Source: Mastigamoeba balamuthi
Lineage: Eukaryota; Evosea; Mastigamoebida; Mastigamoebidae
Assembly (NCBI GenBank): GCA_902651635.1
Contig: CACRSC010001917.1
Location: 149,218 to 213,217, forward strand
Length of the DNA stretch: 64,000 bases
Reading direction: 5' to 3'
Each line of letters opens with the position of its first letter. Within the stretch, counting starts at the first letter, position 1. The notes under the pieces are model-generated. The model did not search any database and was not told the origin of the DNA. It saw only the letters and a list, made by a program, of their open reading frames with translations. Of this stretch, positions 11,924 to 24,300 are shown piece by piece. Position numbers and translations under genes: made by a program.

Positions 11924-12294
11924 CTCTCTGTCTCTCTTGCTCGCGGTTGCCTCTCTGGTCTCTCCCGGGCGTGTCGGTTGTTTGGGGGTACAGCCGTATT
12001 GAGATCTCCCCCGTAGCGTTGGAGATACGCGTATCTTCGCAGCCGGGCCGCTCGGAATTTCGGACAGCCCGGTTGGTTCCTCCTCCCCCTCGCGAGCGAT
12101 CGTTGCGAGGGCGAGTCGAATGCACGCCCGCGTGGAGGGTTTCGGGCGAGTGTTGCCCGGGGGGCGGTTATTTTCCGCTGCAGATACGGGGATCTTCCTC
12201 GACACGTCGACGGCAGACACATCATCTTTATTTTAACCGGAAAAGAAAGAGCGGAGGAGCTCTCTCAGACCCGTCTGCACCACCACCACCAACC
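11924..12294. promoter_or_regulatory. Divergent promoter region
   Basis: About 370 bases between the divergent starts of the RhoGEF gene and the SERF gene, so it must serve both. It contains the perfect 14-base palindrome AGATACGCGTATCT at 12023-12036 and a related CAGATACGGGGATCTTCC at about 12180. There is no TATA box. Whether the palindrome is bound by anything is unknown. Confidence 0.4.
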
Positions 12295-12751
12295 ATGACT
12301 CGTGCGTCTCCCCCGCCACACCCCGCACCTTGCCCCCTGCCTGTGTGTCCACGCCCACGCCCACCAGTGGGGTCTTGATTGGGCCGGCGCAGGTGGCGAC
12401 CAGAGGGACCGCGCCAGGGAGAGGAACGCCAAGAAGCAGACCGGCGCCCACAAGCCCGCCGACGACACGCCCCTCGCGCACCGCAAGGACCGGTGCGCCC
12501 TTCCCACCGCGTTGCCCCACTCCCGTTTGCATTGCCTCGTCTCCGGTTTCTCCTGATTCTAAAGTGCCAATATCTTTTTGAGTGCCCTACTCCCGCCGCC
12601 GCGCGCCGGGTGGTTTTTTTTACTTGACAGCGGGGCTTATTTCCTGTCTCACACGGGGACGCCCCGCAGAGACGCCGAGATCATGAGGCAGAAGCAGGCC
12701 GCGGCCCTGGCCAAGAAGGAGGCCGAGGCGGCGGCGGGGGGCAAGAAGTAG
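12295..12751 (+). CDS. SERF-family (4F5) small basic protein
   Basis: A small, highly charged, intrinsically disordered protein of the SERF/4F5 family, known elsewhere as modifiers of amyloid aggregation and RNA-binding factors. Three exons are joined at introns 12302-12392 and 12493-12669; both donors read GTGCG. The spliced product is about 65 residues. It starts MTRGDQRDRARERNAKKQ, where the family begins MTRGNQRE, and ends with RDAEIMRQKQAAALAKKE, which matches the RD-EIMQQKQ block of metazoan SERF. The split first codon for arginine and the precise family match across both joins make the model strong. The C-terminus is Ala/Glu/Lys-rich and ends GGKK. Likely nuclear or cytosolic. Confidence 0.9.
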
Positions 12752-13128
12752 GCCGGAGGACGGGGGACGTGTTCGGTTTCCTTGAACACGCAGCGCCCAC
12801 CACCGAACGCTGAGGACAACGGGACCTTCCCTCCCTCCCCTGGCCCCCTGCCAGCGATGCACATACGCCCAAAGGACTCTGCCCCGTACAGAACCATCAG
12901 TATCCGCCAGCACACCCCAGACGCACAACAAATGACCGTGGCTCAGGCCCCTTTTTAACTTCCCGGACAGAGAGCGCCTTGTGCCTCCTCAAACCTCGTG
13001 GGACACCCCACAGACGAAATCTCCTGAGATTCACCTGAATGTGAATCTAAGCAGATAGATTCGTATCGCGGTATCTGGAGGCGCTATTAATAACTCGCAG
13101 GCCCGCGGTCGCACACGGCACTAGCGCC
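12752..13128. other. Intergenic region before CFAP43
   Basis: About 380 bases, the 3' UTR of the SERF gene and the promoter of CFAP43. Close to the CFAP43 start it has the imperfect palindrome-like TTCGTATCGCGGTATCTGG and an AT-rich CTATTAATAACTC. No gene supported. Confidence 0.5.
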
Positions 13129-16100
13129 ATGGCTGCCAAACCCTACGGCACGCTCCGCCCCTCTCCCCCGCACGCTGACGGCAGACGCGCAGAAGGTGAA
13201 GAGGAGGAGGACGACATGGGCGTCGACGCCGACATGGACGACGACGACGACGACGACGGCGCGGCCGACGACAGCGAGCAGGACCTCTCCGACCTCGAGG
13301 CCGAGGCCGCCCTCGGCACCCTCTCCCTCACCGGTCCGCCTGCCCACCCGTCCCGCCCTGCGAGACCCGCAGAAACTCGCAGAGACCCGTCTCTACCCTG
13401 CGAGACCCGCCGAGACTCGCAGAAAACCCGTGGCCCAGCGACTGACAGACGCTGCACGGGGCAGAGACGGACAACGCGGCGGCCATGTCGGGGACGGTGC
13501 TGCAGTCGGTGTCGCAGCAGGTGCTCGGGGGCGTCGAGGACCTCGACGCCGAGTCGTACGTCTACGCCGGCGGGGCCATCGTCCCCGTCGACGCCGTCGC
13601 CTTCGCGACGCCCTTCGGCAACGGCCTGCGGCTGTTCGGGCCCGACCAGGGCACGCTGTGCCACCTCTGGGGCCTCGGCTGGGGCGTGGGCGCCATCGCC
13701 TCTGCCCCGGGGCCGCTGGCCAGCGGCGCAGGCGGCACGCGGATCGCCTACGCGGACAAGGGGCTCAACCCGGCGATCAACGTCGTCGAGTACCCGGGGT
13801 TCAAGCGCGTGGGCAGCGCCAGGGGCGGCACGACGCTCGAGTACGCGGGCGCGGCGCTGTCGAGGGACGGCTCGAGGCTCGCGACGCTGGGGACGCTGCC
13901 CGACTTCAGGCTGACGATCTGGGAGACCGACACGATGGAGTCGGCCGCGGCCGTCGACAGGGCGGCGGCGCCCTGCTGCTACGTCTCCTTCGACCCGCGC
14001 AACGCCAGCGTCCTCTGCACCAGCGGCAACGGCAGCGTGGCGTTCTGGTCCGCCGAGGGCGACAGCCGTGCCACGATAGCCCGCATCTACCCGTACGAGG
14101 AGGGGCCCTTCCTGCCTCAGATCTCGTTCTTATTTTCCCGATTGCCCGCAAAAAAAGGTCGAAGCCCGGGCAGCCCAAGAGCCGGCCGCAGACAGCAGAG
14201 AGCGGGATCAGCTCGCTGACGGAGAACCGCGAGGAGGGGAAGCCCGAGGACGGGTTCACGGTGCACTGCTGGAACACGGACCACCGCGTGTGGGTCGGGA
14301 CCGTCGGAGGGTCCGTGCACCTCATCGACCCGCAGGGCGCGGCTGAGCTCGTCACCGTGCAATGCCCCGGGAACTCCGCCATCACCAGCATAACCCTGTC
14401 CAAGACCAGCGTCATCGCCGGCACCGCTGTGCGAACACCGAACCCGATATCACAATTGGGGGCTTTTTTGCACTTCGTTTTTTCGTTTGTACTGAGACAG
14501 CGCGGATGCGGGCGCTCCCACACGCGCAGGAGGGGATGCTGCACTGGATTGGCCTCAGCGGCTTCAAGGTCATCGGGTCGATGAGGCTGGCGTTTGCAAA
14601 CATCACGGCCATCGCGCCGGACGTGAACTTCCGCCAGATGGTTCGCACCCAGCAGCCATTCCGTGGTGGGGATGAAATCAATTGACTTTTTACTCGCCAG
14701 ATTGTCGGGACCTCTGACGGCATCCTCTCCACTCTGCCGATCCTGCCCCCCAACGGCATGATGGTGCCGCGAATGGTGCGCCCGTCCCACTCCCCCCAGA
14801 GCACGGAGGAGGCCCGCAGGGGCTCACCCACTTGGCCAGATCGGGAGGTTCCACACGTCCGACATCACTGGCATCGGCTCGCTGTTCAAGATGAACGCTA
14901 TCGTCTCGTGCAGCCTCGACTGCACGACGCGCGTGTGGAACTACAAGGCCAAGACGCTGCCGTGCTCCTCGGTCCTCAAGTCGCCGGTGCCGCTGACGGC
15001 GCTGGCGTGCGGCACCGCGTCGCCCATCTTCGTGACGGGCTCCTCGCTGGGCGTCCTGCGTGCGTACCTCGTCGACGCCGACGGCAAGGACCCCAAGCTG
15101 TTCTACCGCGAGCGCGTGCACTCGGGGCCCGTCACGCACATCGCGTTCCACCCGACGCAGCTCTACGTCGCGGTGGCGTCGAACAACGGACTGCTCTGCC
15201 TGCTGGACACGACGCAGCCGCGGTACAAGGTCATCGGCTACGTCGAGATGAAGACGGACATCACGGGGCTCGCGTGGAACGTCGTCGAGTTCCTGAACCA
15301 GCTCTTTGTGACGACGGCCGGGGGCAACGTCTACCGCCTCGTGCCGCCCGAGCGCCACCCGAGCGACATGATGCTCTCGAGCCGCGACGTGCAGAAGAGC
15401 GTCACCAAGCTGCACTGGACCGCCACGGCCATCGCGACGGACCCCAAGGCCTCGGGCCTGGGCAAGCAGTTCTTCTTCGTGCTGACCGAGGACAAGAAGC
15501 TCAAGCGCTACCTCATGCCAGAGCGTACCGTCGACCCCGACGTCGCCGAGGACGTCGACATCTCGCAGCCCAAGGAGGAGTTCCGCTGCCACGACAAGCC
15601 CGGCACGTGCCTCCGCACCAGCAACGACGGCAGGTGGCTCGCGAGCGGAGGCGCCGACGGCACCGTCACCCTGCGCGCCTCGGACAACCTCAAGGCACGC
15701 AAGGGGATAAGTTTATTGACAAAAACCAAGTCCCCGGACTGACTGAGCGCCCCATCGCCCAGAGGGTCATAACGTTCAAGGGGATGGACTCGAGCGTCGG
15801 CGTGTCGCACGTGTGCTTCAGCCACGACAGCAAGCACGTGTTCGCGGCCGGCGGGCGCGCGATTGTGCGCTGGGAGGTGCGCGGGCTCGACTCGGGGGCG
15901 GCGCCGGCCGCGTCGGACGGCGACTCGGGCACACCGCGCACGGAGATGCCGCTGGCGCGGAGGGCCGTCGAGGACGCGCCCGACTCGACCGACGAGCCGA
16001 CGCCGCTGGACGCGTGGCGCAAGAAGAAGCAGGAGCAGGACGAGGCGGTGCACAAGCGCTCCAAGGACATGTACGTCGAGAAGCTCGCGCGGGTCAAGAA

Positions 16101-19100
16101 GCACCTGGCCGAGATCGTGCAGCACAACGAGGACCCCGAGCTGACCCCGGAGGAGCGCCTGACGGCCGACGAGCTGCTGGTCAACACCGAGGAGCAGGAG
16201 CGGCTGCGCGGCGAGGGCGAGCGGCGCCGGGCGATACTGCACGAGCAGATCAAGTACGAGAACCTCGAGCGCGACTACCTCGTGCAGAAGCTCAAGTCCG
16301 AGTTCTGGGACTCGCAGCAGGACCACGCCATCGTCATTCGCGGCTTCAAGAAGAAGATCGAGGTCGGCAACTTCCCGCTGGCGACGCAGCGGCCCGAGGA
16401 GACGCAGCTGCTGCGCAAGATCATGCTGCTGCGCAAGACCGAGCTGCTCGAGTTCAAGGCGCGCATGCGGGCGCTGAGCACGCAGCTCGGCGTGCCCTTC
16501 CAGTGGCCCCCCAAGTTCGGCTACTTCAGCGGCAGCATCCGCCTGCTGCAGCTGCGCGCCCTCGAGGACCAGGAGCGCAAGAACAGCCTCGCGACCCGCG
16601 TGACAAAGGTCATCGCGGGCCAGAAGGGCGCCAAGGGCGGCAAGCCAGAGCCCGCGACCGCCGCGTCCCCGGCGGCCCCCGCCAGCGCCCCCGAGCCCGC
16701 GCAGGCGCCCGCGGACGCAGCGGCCGCCGCAGCCGCGGCCTCGTCGGCGCCCAAGGAGAAGGAGAAGGAGAAGGAGAAAGAGAAGGACAAGAAGGAGGGC
16801 AAGGAGGGCGACGACGCCGAGGGCGAGGGCGAGGGCGAGGGAGAGAACGGCGAGAGCCCGTCGTCGCGGGCCGCGGCCGAGACCAACGGCGGGGCGCCGG
16901 CGACGCAGGGGGCGCCCACGGGGGCCGCGGGGACCGGGGACGACGACGACACGCTGCACCTCAACGACGAGGCGACCGAGGCGGAGCTGCGGGCGCTGCT
17001 GTACCACCCGTTCGACCTGCACACGCCGCACCGCAAGCGGACGCAGATCCAGCTGCACCAGTTCATCATCCGCGAGGTCAAGCGGACGTTCAACGACGAG
17101 GCGCTCAAGTACCTCGAGATGAAGAACCAGGCCATCGCCAAGATCAGCGAGCGCAACGCGAGGATCCGCGACATCACCGAGGAGCTCAAGGAGCACACGG
17201 AGATCTGGCAGCCCGAGCTCGACGACGCCGAGCGCCCCGAGAGCGTGCTCTCGGTCCGCGACGACGAGATCTCGTCGACGATACCGCAGCGCGTCAACCG
17301 CGCGCTGCACAGCGCCGTGGGCGGGGCCGCGCAGGCCGCGGGGGCGGCGCCCGACGAGGAGCAGCAGTGCGCGCTGCGGGGGCTCAAGGTGATGATGGGC
17401 GGCAAGCTGTCGGGGCGGACGAACCACGGGATGGCCGAGGACCAGGAGGAGGAGCAGCGGCCCGAGTGGATGAGCTCCAAGCAGGTCTTCACCGAGGAGG
17501 AGAAGAAGGCCATCCGCGAGTTCGAGAAGCGCCAGCAGACGCTGCGCGAGGAGCGCCAGAAGCACCGCAAGGCGCTCGAGACGGAGCTCAAGAAGCTGCA
17601 GGGCGCCATCGGCGAGGTCTGCACGACGTTTGACGACAAGCTGTCGCTGCTCTTCACGCAGAAGATGACGGCGGACCAGCAGATCAGCGAGGAGGAGCTC
17701 AAGGTCGTGCGGCTCTCGACGGCGCTGCTGATCCAGGAGGAGAACGACAAGCAGGAGGCGACGCTCAGCGACACGGTCGAGCAGCTCAAGAAGAAGCGCG
17801 CCAAGTGCAGCGCCAAGCTCGGCGAGCTCAAGGCGCAGTTCGACGAGGCCAAGCTCGACTACGAGTCCAAGATGCAGAACGACCGCGTCATCGAGCGCTC
17901 GTTCCGCCGCGACTTCGAGAAGTCCGAGCGCGAGGAGATCTACCCGGTGCTGCTCAAGGTCTTCCGCTACCGCAGAAAGGAGCGCTCCGTCGCCAAGGCC
18001 AGCGGCGCAGGCCCCGCGGCCCCGGCGGCTGGCAGGGACTCGGAGGGCGACCCGTTCTACGGTCTCGAGGCCGACACGGCCGGCCCACTGGGCATGCGCC
18101 AGGCGATGCAGCAGCAGGTCGCCATCGACGAGCAGAGCCTCACGATGCGCGTCGACAAGCCCCCCGAGATCGACGACGTCACGTGGGAGCGCCTGCTCGA
18201 GGTCCGCACCGAGAAGATCAAGTCCGAGATCTCCGTCAAGCGGGCCTCTGCGCGCTTCGAGGAGGCCAAGTCGTACGCACGAGGAAACCAAATTAGTTGA
18301 AACCAAATTCACAAATTCTGATCGAATTGGCGATTCAAAAATGCCAGGAACTACCGCCTGGGGCAGCAGAAGAGCGAGAGGGTCAAGGCGAGGCTGGAGG
18401 AGTGCGTGGCGCGGATGCAGGAGTTCAAGAAGCAGCAGCTGTGGGACTCGCTGAACCTGGAGCTGCTGTTCAAGCTCAAGCAGGGCCAGATCGAGGTCGA
18501 GCAGGCCCCCGTGGTCACGCGCTACGACGACTCGGCCATCATCGAGACGTCCATCGTCGAGGAGCTCAACGGCCAGATCCGCGAGTTCGCGCGCGAGAAG
18601 GCGTCGCTGCTCGAGGAGATCATGAACACCAAGAAGCTCATACAGAAGAAGCGCTGGGAGAACCAGGGGCTCGACATGCAGGCCCAGGACCTCCAGGACA
18701 AGACCAAGTTCCTCCAGCTCCTCCGCGTCACCAAGCAGCTCCAGGAGTTCCTCAAAGGCGCGAACAAATCCTCCGAATTCAATTTACATGCTCAGTTTTA
18801 CAATTTGACTTACAGTTTTTCATTTTCTCGAATGCAGACGGCGACGTGGACCAGCAGGCGCAGGAGCTCAGCGCGCTGGAGCGCAGGGCGCAGCACGAGA
18901 AGCGCGGGTTCGAGCTGAAGGTGGCGGACATCACGCGCAAGATCGAGAAGATCGAGGCCGAGACGCGGGAGAAGGAGGGCGAGAACGACAAGGTCCTCAA
19001 GAGCATCGCAGAGCTCTCCATCTCGGTCAGCGAGCGCAAGAAGATCCACGAGATCCAGCAGCAGGCCACCGAGGAGGAGGAGGTCACCGAGTCCAAGCTC

Positions 19101-19297
19101 GAGCGCCTGCACAAATACGAGTTGAGTCCCGTTGACACCCGCTGCGACAGACGTGTCGACGCAGACTAACGTCGGGTCTCTGTTTCTCTTCCCCGTTCAG
19201 GCGGCTCGTGGCGACTGTGCGCGGCCAGACGCAGGACATCGCGAAGCTGAGGGGAGTGCTGGACAAGCTGCGCCAGAGCACGTTCCCCATGCTGTGA
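13129..19297 (+). CDS. CFAP43: Cilia- and flagella-associated protein 43 (CFAP43/WDR96)
   Basis: Axonemal protein that, with CFAP44, tethers inner dynein arms to the doublet; here it implies a functional flagellum. About 1,830 residues in ten exons. Introns are about 13334-13464, 14126-14157 (32 nt), 14431-14513, 14641-14700, 14775-14841, 15695-15762 (GC donor), 18273-18347, 18758-18837 (GC donor) and one ending at 19200. The N-terminus is acidic (poly-Asp). Beta-propeller blades follow (LTIWETD, VAFWSAEG, TRVWNYKAK, ASGGADGTVTLRAS, IVRWEV). From about 16.0 kb it is coiled coil. Family signatures are EIWQPELDDAERPES, DDEIS and GLKVMMGGKL, all matching metazoan CFAP43. A low-complexity Ala/Lys/Glu insert lies at about 16.65-16.95 kb. 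The C-terminus RQSTFPML follows a final small exon. An acid-rich ATG at 13129 is preferred over the one at 13485 because the splice keeps frame. Confidence 0.9.
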
Positions 19298-19982
19298 GAC
19301 TGTGCAATAATAGACAACTGCATGCCCACCTGTTTGATGAACACGCGTCTTGTCTACTGAAAGTGAGACGGGGAGCACGGGACGAAGCAACCCCCTGGTG
19401 TGTACACATGGGATTCCCCAGGGTTTCCCCGCCTCAATGGCTGAGCAAATGCGGGTGTCCCTTATGTGGGAGTGCGCCCCAGGATGTACTCAACCCCGTG
19501 TGAATCTATAGAGCCGGGTGTGGAAAGGCAAACGGTTTTGTAACCGGGTTATTCGGTTGACCAAACTGATTTTATTTGAAAAATGCCCCGAACCGACCTT
19601 CTTTTATCCTGGAACTGGTCCGCGGTGCTCGAGATATTTCTGAGCGGTGATAGGAGTGTGCTCGATTGGCAGAGGACTGCGTTGTGCTTCGTTAAACCAT
19701 GCGAGTTGCGCAAGTGCCGTCCTAGGGTCGTCGACAAACTCGGGCAGATATTTGTTGCTGATGTCAGGAAGAGGATTCCGTCCCGAGAGCAATTTTCCGC
19801 TCAGGGGGCCGTCTCCAGCGCTGAGCCTCGCAGGGTCAGGTCCCAGAGACACCCTGAGCCTTCGGTTCCGAGCCCCTCCCGCAGAGAGCAGCCAACCCCG
19901 AGTTTTTCCGGCCTTCGTAATCAGATTCGTCATCACGTGGAGAGGGGGGACCCGCAGTGTGAAAACTGCATCACAGGCACCA
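19298..19982. other. Intergenic region
   Basis: About 680 bases of intermediate GC content. A plus-strand open frame from 19583 runs toward the next gene in another frame, and a minus-strand frame covers 20068-19604; neither has recognisable features. Treated as 3' UTR of CFAP43 plus promoter of the membrane-protein gene. Confidence 0.5.
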
Positions 19983-20634
19983 ATGCTCAAGCTCTTCCTG
20001 GCGTTCCTCTTCCTCGCGGCGGCCGTGAGCGTGTGCAGCGGCTCGCAGCCCGACGGCAACGACGGCATCGACGCGCCCCTCGGCTCCTCGACTTCGTCCG
20101 GCGGCGTCTCTTACACGGCGGCCTCCCCGTCGCCCGCGGCGAGCTCCGGGTGGCTCAGGCGGATGATGACGAGCATCCACGGGCTCCTGTGCAGCGGCCT
20201 GGGTGAGGGCTCTTACGCGTTTTTCGCTGACCAGCGAACTGACCGACCCCCTCGCTGCTGCAGGCTGCGACAAGCTCAACAAGGAGGCGCAGACGATGTA
20301 CTCGCTGCACGGGCAAGCGCTGAGCGAGCAGGAGCGCCTGCACAAGACCGCGGAGCTCCTACGCTCCGAGACCGTCAGGCTGGAGACCCTCCCCGTGCTG
20401 TGCGGACTGGGCGTCGCGCTGCTGGCTGTCCTGCTGTGCGTCCTCGCCTGGGCGAGCGCCACGAACGAGGGCCGCGACAAGGACGAGATCGAGCGCCTCT
20501 ACAGGAAGGAGGACATCAACGAGCGCGCGCGCATCGAGTACATGTGGAGCCTCCGGCAGGCACTCCAGAAGGACCTCCAGCGGGGCGCCGAGGCCGTCGA
20601 GCGCCTCGAAGCCGGGCCGCAGTCTGTCTGGTAG
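19983..20634 (+). CDS. Small single-span membrane protein, paralogue of the gene at 44688
   Basis: Two exons with a phase-1 intron at 20203-20263. The product has about 196 residues: an N-terminal signal peptide (MLKLFLAFLFLAAAVSVCSG), a Ser/Gly/Ala-rich spacer of about 50 residues, and a segment LLCSGLGCDKL spanning the splice. A helix leads to one strong membrane span (LPVLCGLGVALLAVLLCVLA), then a charged cytosolic helix (DKDEIERLYRKEDINERARIEYMW). The gene at 44688 shares signal peptide, paired Cys around an intron of identical phase, a helix, LP, a span containing LGVA, and a charged tail, so the two are a family although identity is low. Function unknown; the fold suggests a type I membrane protein with a short luminal part. 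Confidence 0.75.
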
Positions 20635-21307
20635 GGACCGGAGCGAGTAAACGTGCGTGCGTTCGAGAAAAGCGAGTGGGGGTAGTGGGGATCCTGTGGC
20701 GCTCTTATAGAACAACATACAAGCGAGTGTAGATAAGAGCAACGCGGGGCTGTAGTCCCCATTACCCCAACCTGTTCCGGTGTCCGCATCTCTTGTCTCC
20801 GAAGTTTGGGAGGGGTCTTTGGGGCTTATGTGCGCTGCCAAAATATGGGGGCAGCGTGCGGGGCAATGTGATGTCGGGGGCACCCTGGGCGGCTGGGGGG
20901 TTCGCGTTCGCGCGGGTGGGCGAATTGAAATGCTGCCAGAGTATTGTAGCAAGTGGAATCGCCCCTCGCCCCCGAGGATTCCCGCTTGAATTATTAATCA
21001 ATCAATTTCTCGCGGCGCAGTGTTGGCTCGCAGTTGCCCTCTGGCTTTAGTCTCGCGCCTGTACTGCTGCTGCACCGCCTCGCCACAAACTAACTAATGC
21101 CTGTGTGGCGCCGCCGAGGCCCATGACAAGCAAAAACGAGCACTCTGGACGGAAGAGAGCCAACTGCTGGGAGGGGTAATGAAAAGTCGGTGTTGTGTGT
21201 TTGACGGTTGTTAACTCTCTGCCAGTGAACTCACCCCCCACCGGGTGCGGATCGTGGCGCCCGCTATCGCACGGTGGCGCGCGGGGGCCGCCCCCGCGGG
21301 CCCCTTC
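20635..21307. other. Convergent intergenic region
   Basis: About 670 bases between the 3' ends of the membrane-protein gene and the glycogen debranching gene. An AT-rich stretch with TTATTAATCAATCAATTT lies at about 20992-21009. No gene supported. Confidence 0.5.
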
Positions 21308-24300
21308 TCACTTGTGTATGCGCTCGTGCAGCTGCTCGAGCGCGTCCAGGATGGTCGCCATCGACCACGCCTGGCACGGGCACGACCCCCAGCAGAACGC
21401 GCCGTTCACGTTGGTCAGCTCGGGCAGCGCGTGCCAGCTGTCGTGCTTCAGGTCTGCGGGCGTGTGTAAGCACAGGCGCGGCGGGGGAGGGGGCTGCGCA
21501 CGGTCGATGTGTGGGCGCAGCAGAGAGAGGATGGTCGACCGCATCGCCGCGGGGCTCGGGAACGTGTCGTGGATCATCTTGGCCTGCAGGTAGTACCCGT
21601 AGAGCCACACCCACTCCTGCACACGAGGCCCCCACCCGGTGGCGTGAGCAAGACGCGGCAGAGCGCTGGGCGGCGGCGCACGGGGCCCTGGTGGTAGTTG
21701 AAGCCCTTGGAGGTGTGGTAGTCGCTCGTCTCGTCGCTGTTGTACGACCCGCGGTAGTTCCAGTCGCTGGGGTCCAGCGTCTTCATGCCCAGCGGCCCGC
21801 GCAGCACGTTCTCGTAGACGCCCAGCGCCTGGCGCCCCTCGGTGAAGAGCTCCGGGGCCATGGCCATGGCCACGAGCGCGTTGGGGCGCACCTGGTAGTC
21901 CGTCCAGCCGTGCGACGACCCCACCGTGTCCCTGTAGAACCCGCGCCTGCTGACGTGCTTGGTCTCGACCGAGTACCTCGCGTCCTCGGCCGCGTTGAGC
22001 GGCACGTAGTAGCGCAGGTGGAACGAGGCCTGGATCTGCTCGGCCCACTGCACAAAGTGCAGCGTGCGGTGCGTCGAGGCGATCGGCACGCCGCTGTACG
22101 GGTACGCCCCCGACGAGTGCAGCGCCGCCAGCCCCGTCAGCACCTTCTTCAGCATCGCAGTGATCTCGATCGCCGCCCCGTCGCGCGGCGTCGCCGGCGT
22201 CCCGAAGTTGTTCGCAGTCTGCGAGGGGAGCTCTGTGTAAATAAAAGTACCGGGGGAAAGAAAATGGCGGAGGGCGGGAATCGAACCCGGGACTCGCCCA
22301 TCTTGTCCATCCAGGTGCCGCAGTTGAACCTGTTGCCGCCGAGGAGGAAGCCCGTGTCCTCGTCGCGCCTGATGACGACGTTGAAGCCCTCGTCCTGCAT
22401 CTTGTCGTCGATCTTGGTGCCCGCGTTGACCTCGCGGAACGCGATGCCGTTGGCGTGCGCCGTCATGATCTCCTGGACCACGTCTGCGAGCGGCATGACC
22501 TTGCCGCTGCCCCTGATCGACACCGCGGGCTTGGCGCTCTCGGCCGGCGCGTCTGCCGTCGCTGCCTCGGGGGCCTCGGCCTCGCCCTGGGCCTCGCCAG
22601 CGGCAGCCTCGGCGTCGGCATCCGCGGGCTGTGCGGGCGACGGGTCCGCCGAGAGCGTGTTGCTCAGCTCCGACGAGAACAGGCGGAACACGGGGCGCTG
22701 CAGGATCTCGCAGCCGCCGGGCACGGCGTTGGTGTAGTCGATGAGGGCGGCCAGGAACCACCACGTGGCGTCGCGCGCGTTGTAGCGCGGGTTGCGCCCG
22801 CAGTCGAGCAGGTTCGGCACGAGCCCGTGGCGCACGGTCGCAGCGTAGCCCACGAGGATGTCCGCGGCCTCCTCGGCGCGGCCCGTCGCTATCATGAGGC
22901 CCTTGAGCGCGATAAACGTGTCGCGGCCCCAGTTGCGCATGTAACCCGACGAGAAGTGCGGCAGACCCGCTGCGAGCGAGCCCATGGTCGCGCGGACGCC
23001 CGGGGCGGTGACGAGCGTGGCGTCGGTCAGCGGCGCCGTCGTCATCTCGCTGAAGAGCTGCACAGAGCCCATGGCGAGCGACCGCACGAGCCACGAGCCC
23101 TCGCGGACAAAGTCGCTCATCAGCGACAGCGAGTAGTCAATCGCGATCTGCGAGCGGGGGCGGAAAAACCGGTCGTGAGACGCGTGAGCAATTGCCTCCC
23201 GAATCGGTCATTGTGATTAGTACACGCAGCGAAATCACAGGCCAGCACAGTTCCGCAGCGCATCTCTTACAGTCGAAATGCCCAAGATTTCGGAATCGGG
23301 CAGATACTGAAATCAACTGAAGGGAAATCTGCATCGGCGGCTGTGCGGTGGGGGCGGACCTTGTGCAGGCGGCTGATGATGAGGGCGAAGAAGCTGGGGA
23401 TGAGGTAGCGCGGCAGGTTCTTCAGGTGCGTGAAGCAGTCGCGGAGCCAGTGCTGGGCGCGCCTCAGGGCCGGGGCGCGGCTCAGGCGCTGGACGGTCCA
23501 GTCGAGGGCCCAGTTGCCCTGGCGGAGGTGAGCAAACAGCGGGTGGCCCATGTCCACAGGGAACCTCTTCTCAATCTGGTCTGTATTGCCAATCGCCAAT
23601 CGGTTAATAGCTTGGAATTCGAATTGGGCTCGGAGGAAATCTTCTGCGAGATTTCCCCGGACGGGGCGAGTTGTACCGATGACCGTCTTCCAGCCCTGCA
23701 GGCCCTGGTACGGGAGGACGCCGAGGTTGGGGATGTCGTACGAGCCCGAGGGCGACTCGGAGCGCTCCTCGTCGCCGCAGCAGTAGAGCAGGACGTTCAT
23801 TTCCGCGAGGCCGACGCCGCGCAGCAGGTCGGGGCTGGCGGTGCTGACGCTGGCCTGTATGCACTGCATCGACTTCTTGCTGTCGCTCAGCTCCGTGCGG
23901 AAGCACAGCACGGACCCCGGCGGGAACTCCTTGAAGTGCACCTGCGTCGCGGCCTCGATGCCGTGCTCGAAGCCGTTGGTGACAGAGAACGAGAAGAACG
24001 GGTTGTCGGCGACGTCGGGGTTCTCGACGAGCGAGAGCTCCGAGTTGAGCCCGCACAGCAGCACGTCGTTCTCGGTGTCCGTGACCGTGTTGCTGGGGAC
24101 CGTCAGCGAGGCAGCGAACTTGACCTCGGCGACGCGGCCGCTGACCGTGAAGACCTCCCCGGGGTGCGCGTTGCTGTTGCCCTTGAACGCCGTGTGCGCG
24201 ATCATGTGGACCGTCGAGTGCGTCTGCGGGTTGTGGCGCGCCATCGAGACCAGCTCGCCGTTGGACTGCACGTACACCTCGCTGTAGCCGTCCAGCGCCA

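Noticed and set aside
15508-18312. 934-codon open frame on the minus strand
   Set aside because: Antisense shadow of CFAP43; leucine/arginine-rich composition comes from the GC-rich codons of the real gene.
19583-20206. 207-codon plus-strand frame overlapping the membrane-protein gene
   Set aside because: Overlaps the signal-peptide exon in another frame, has no domain or composition typical of coding sequence.
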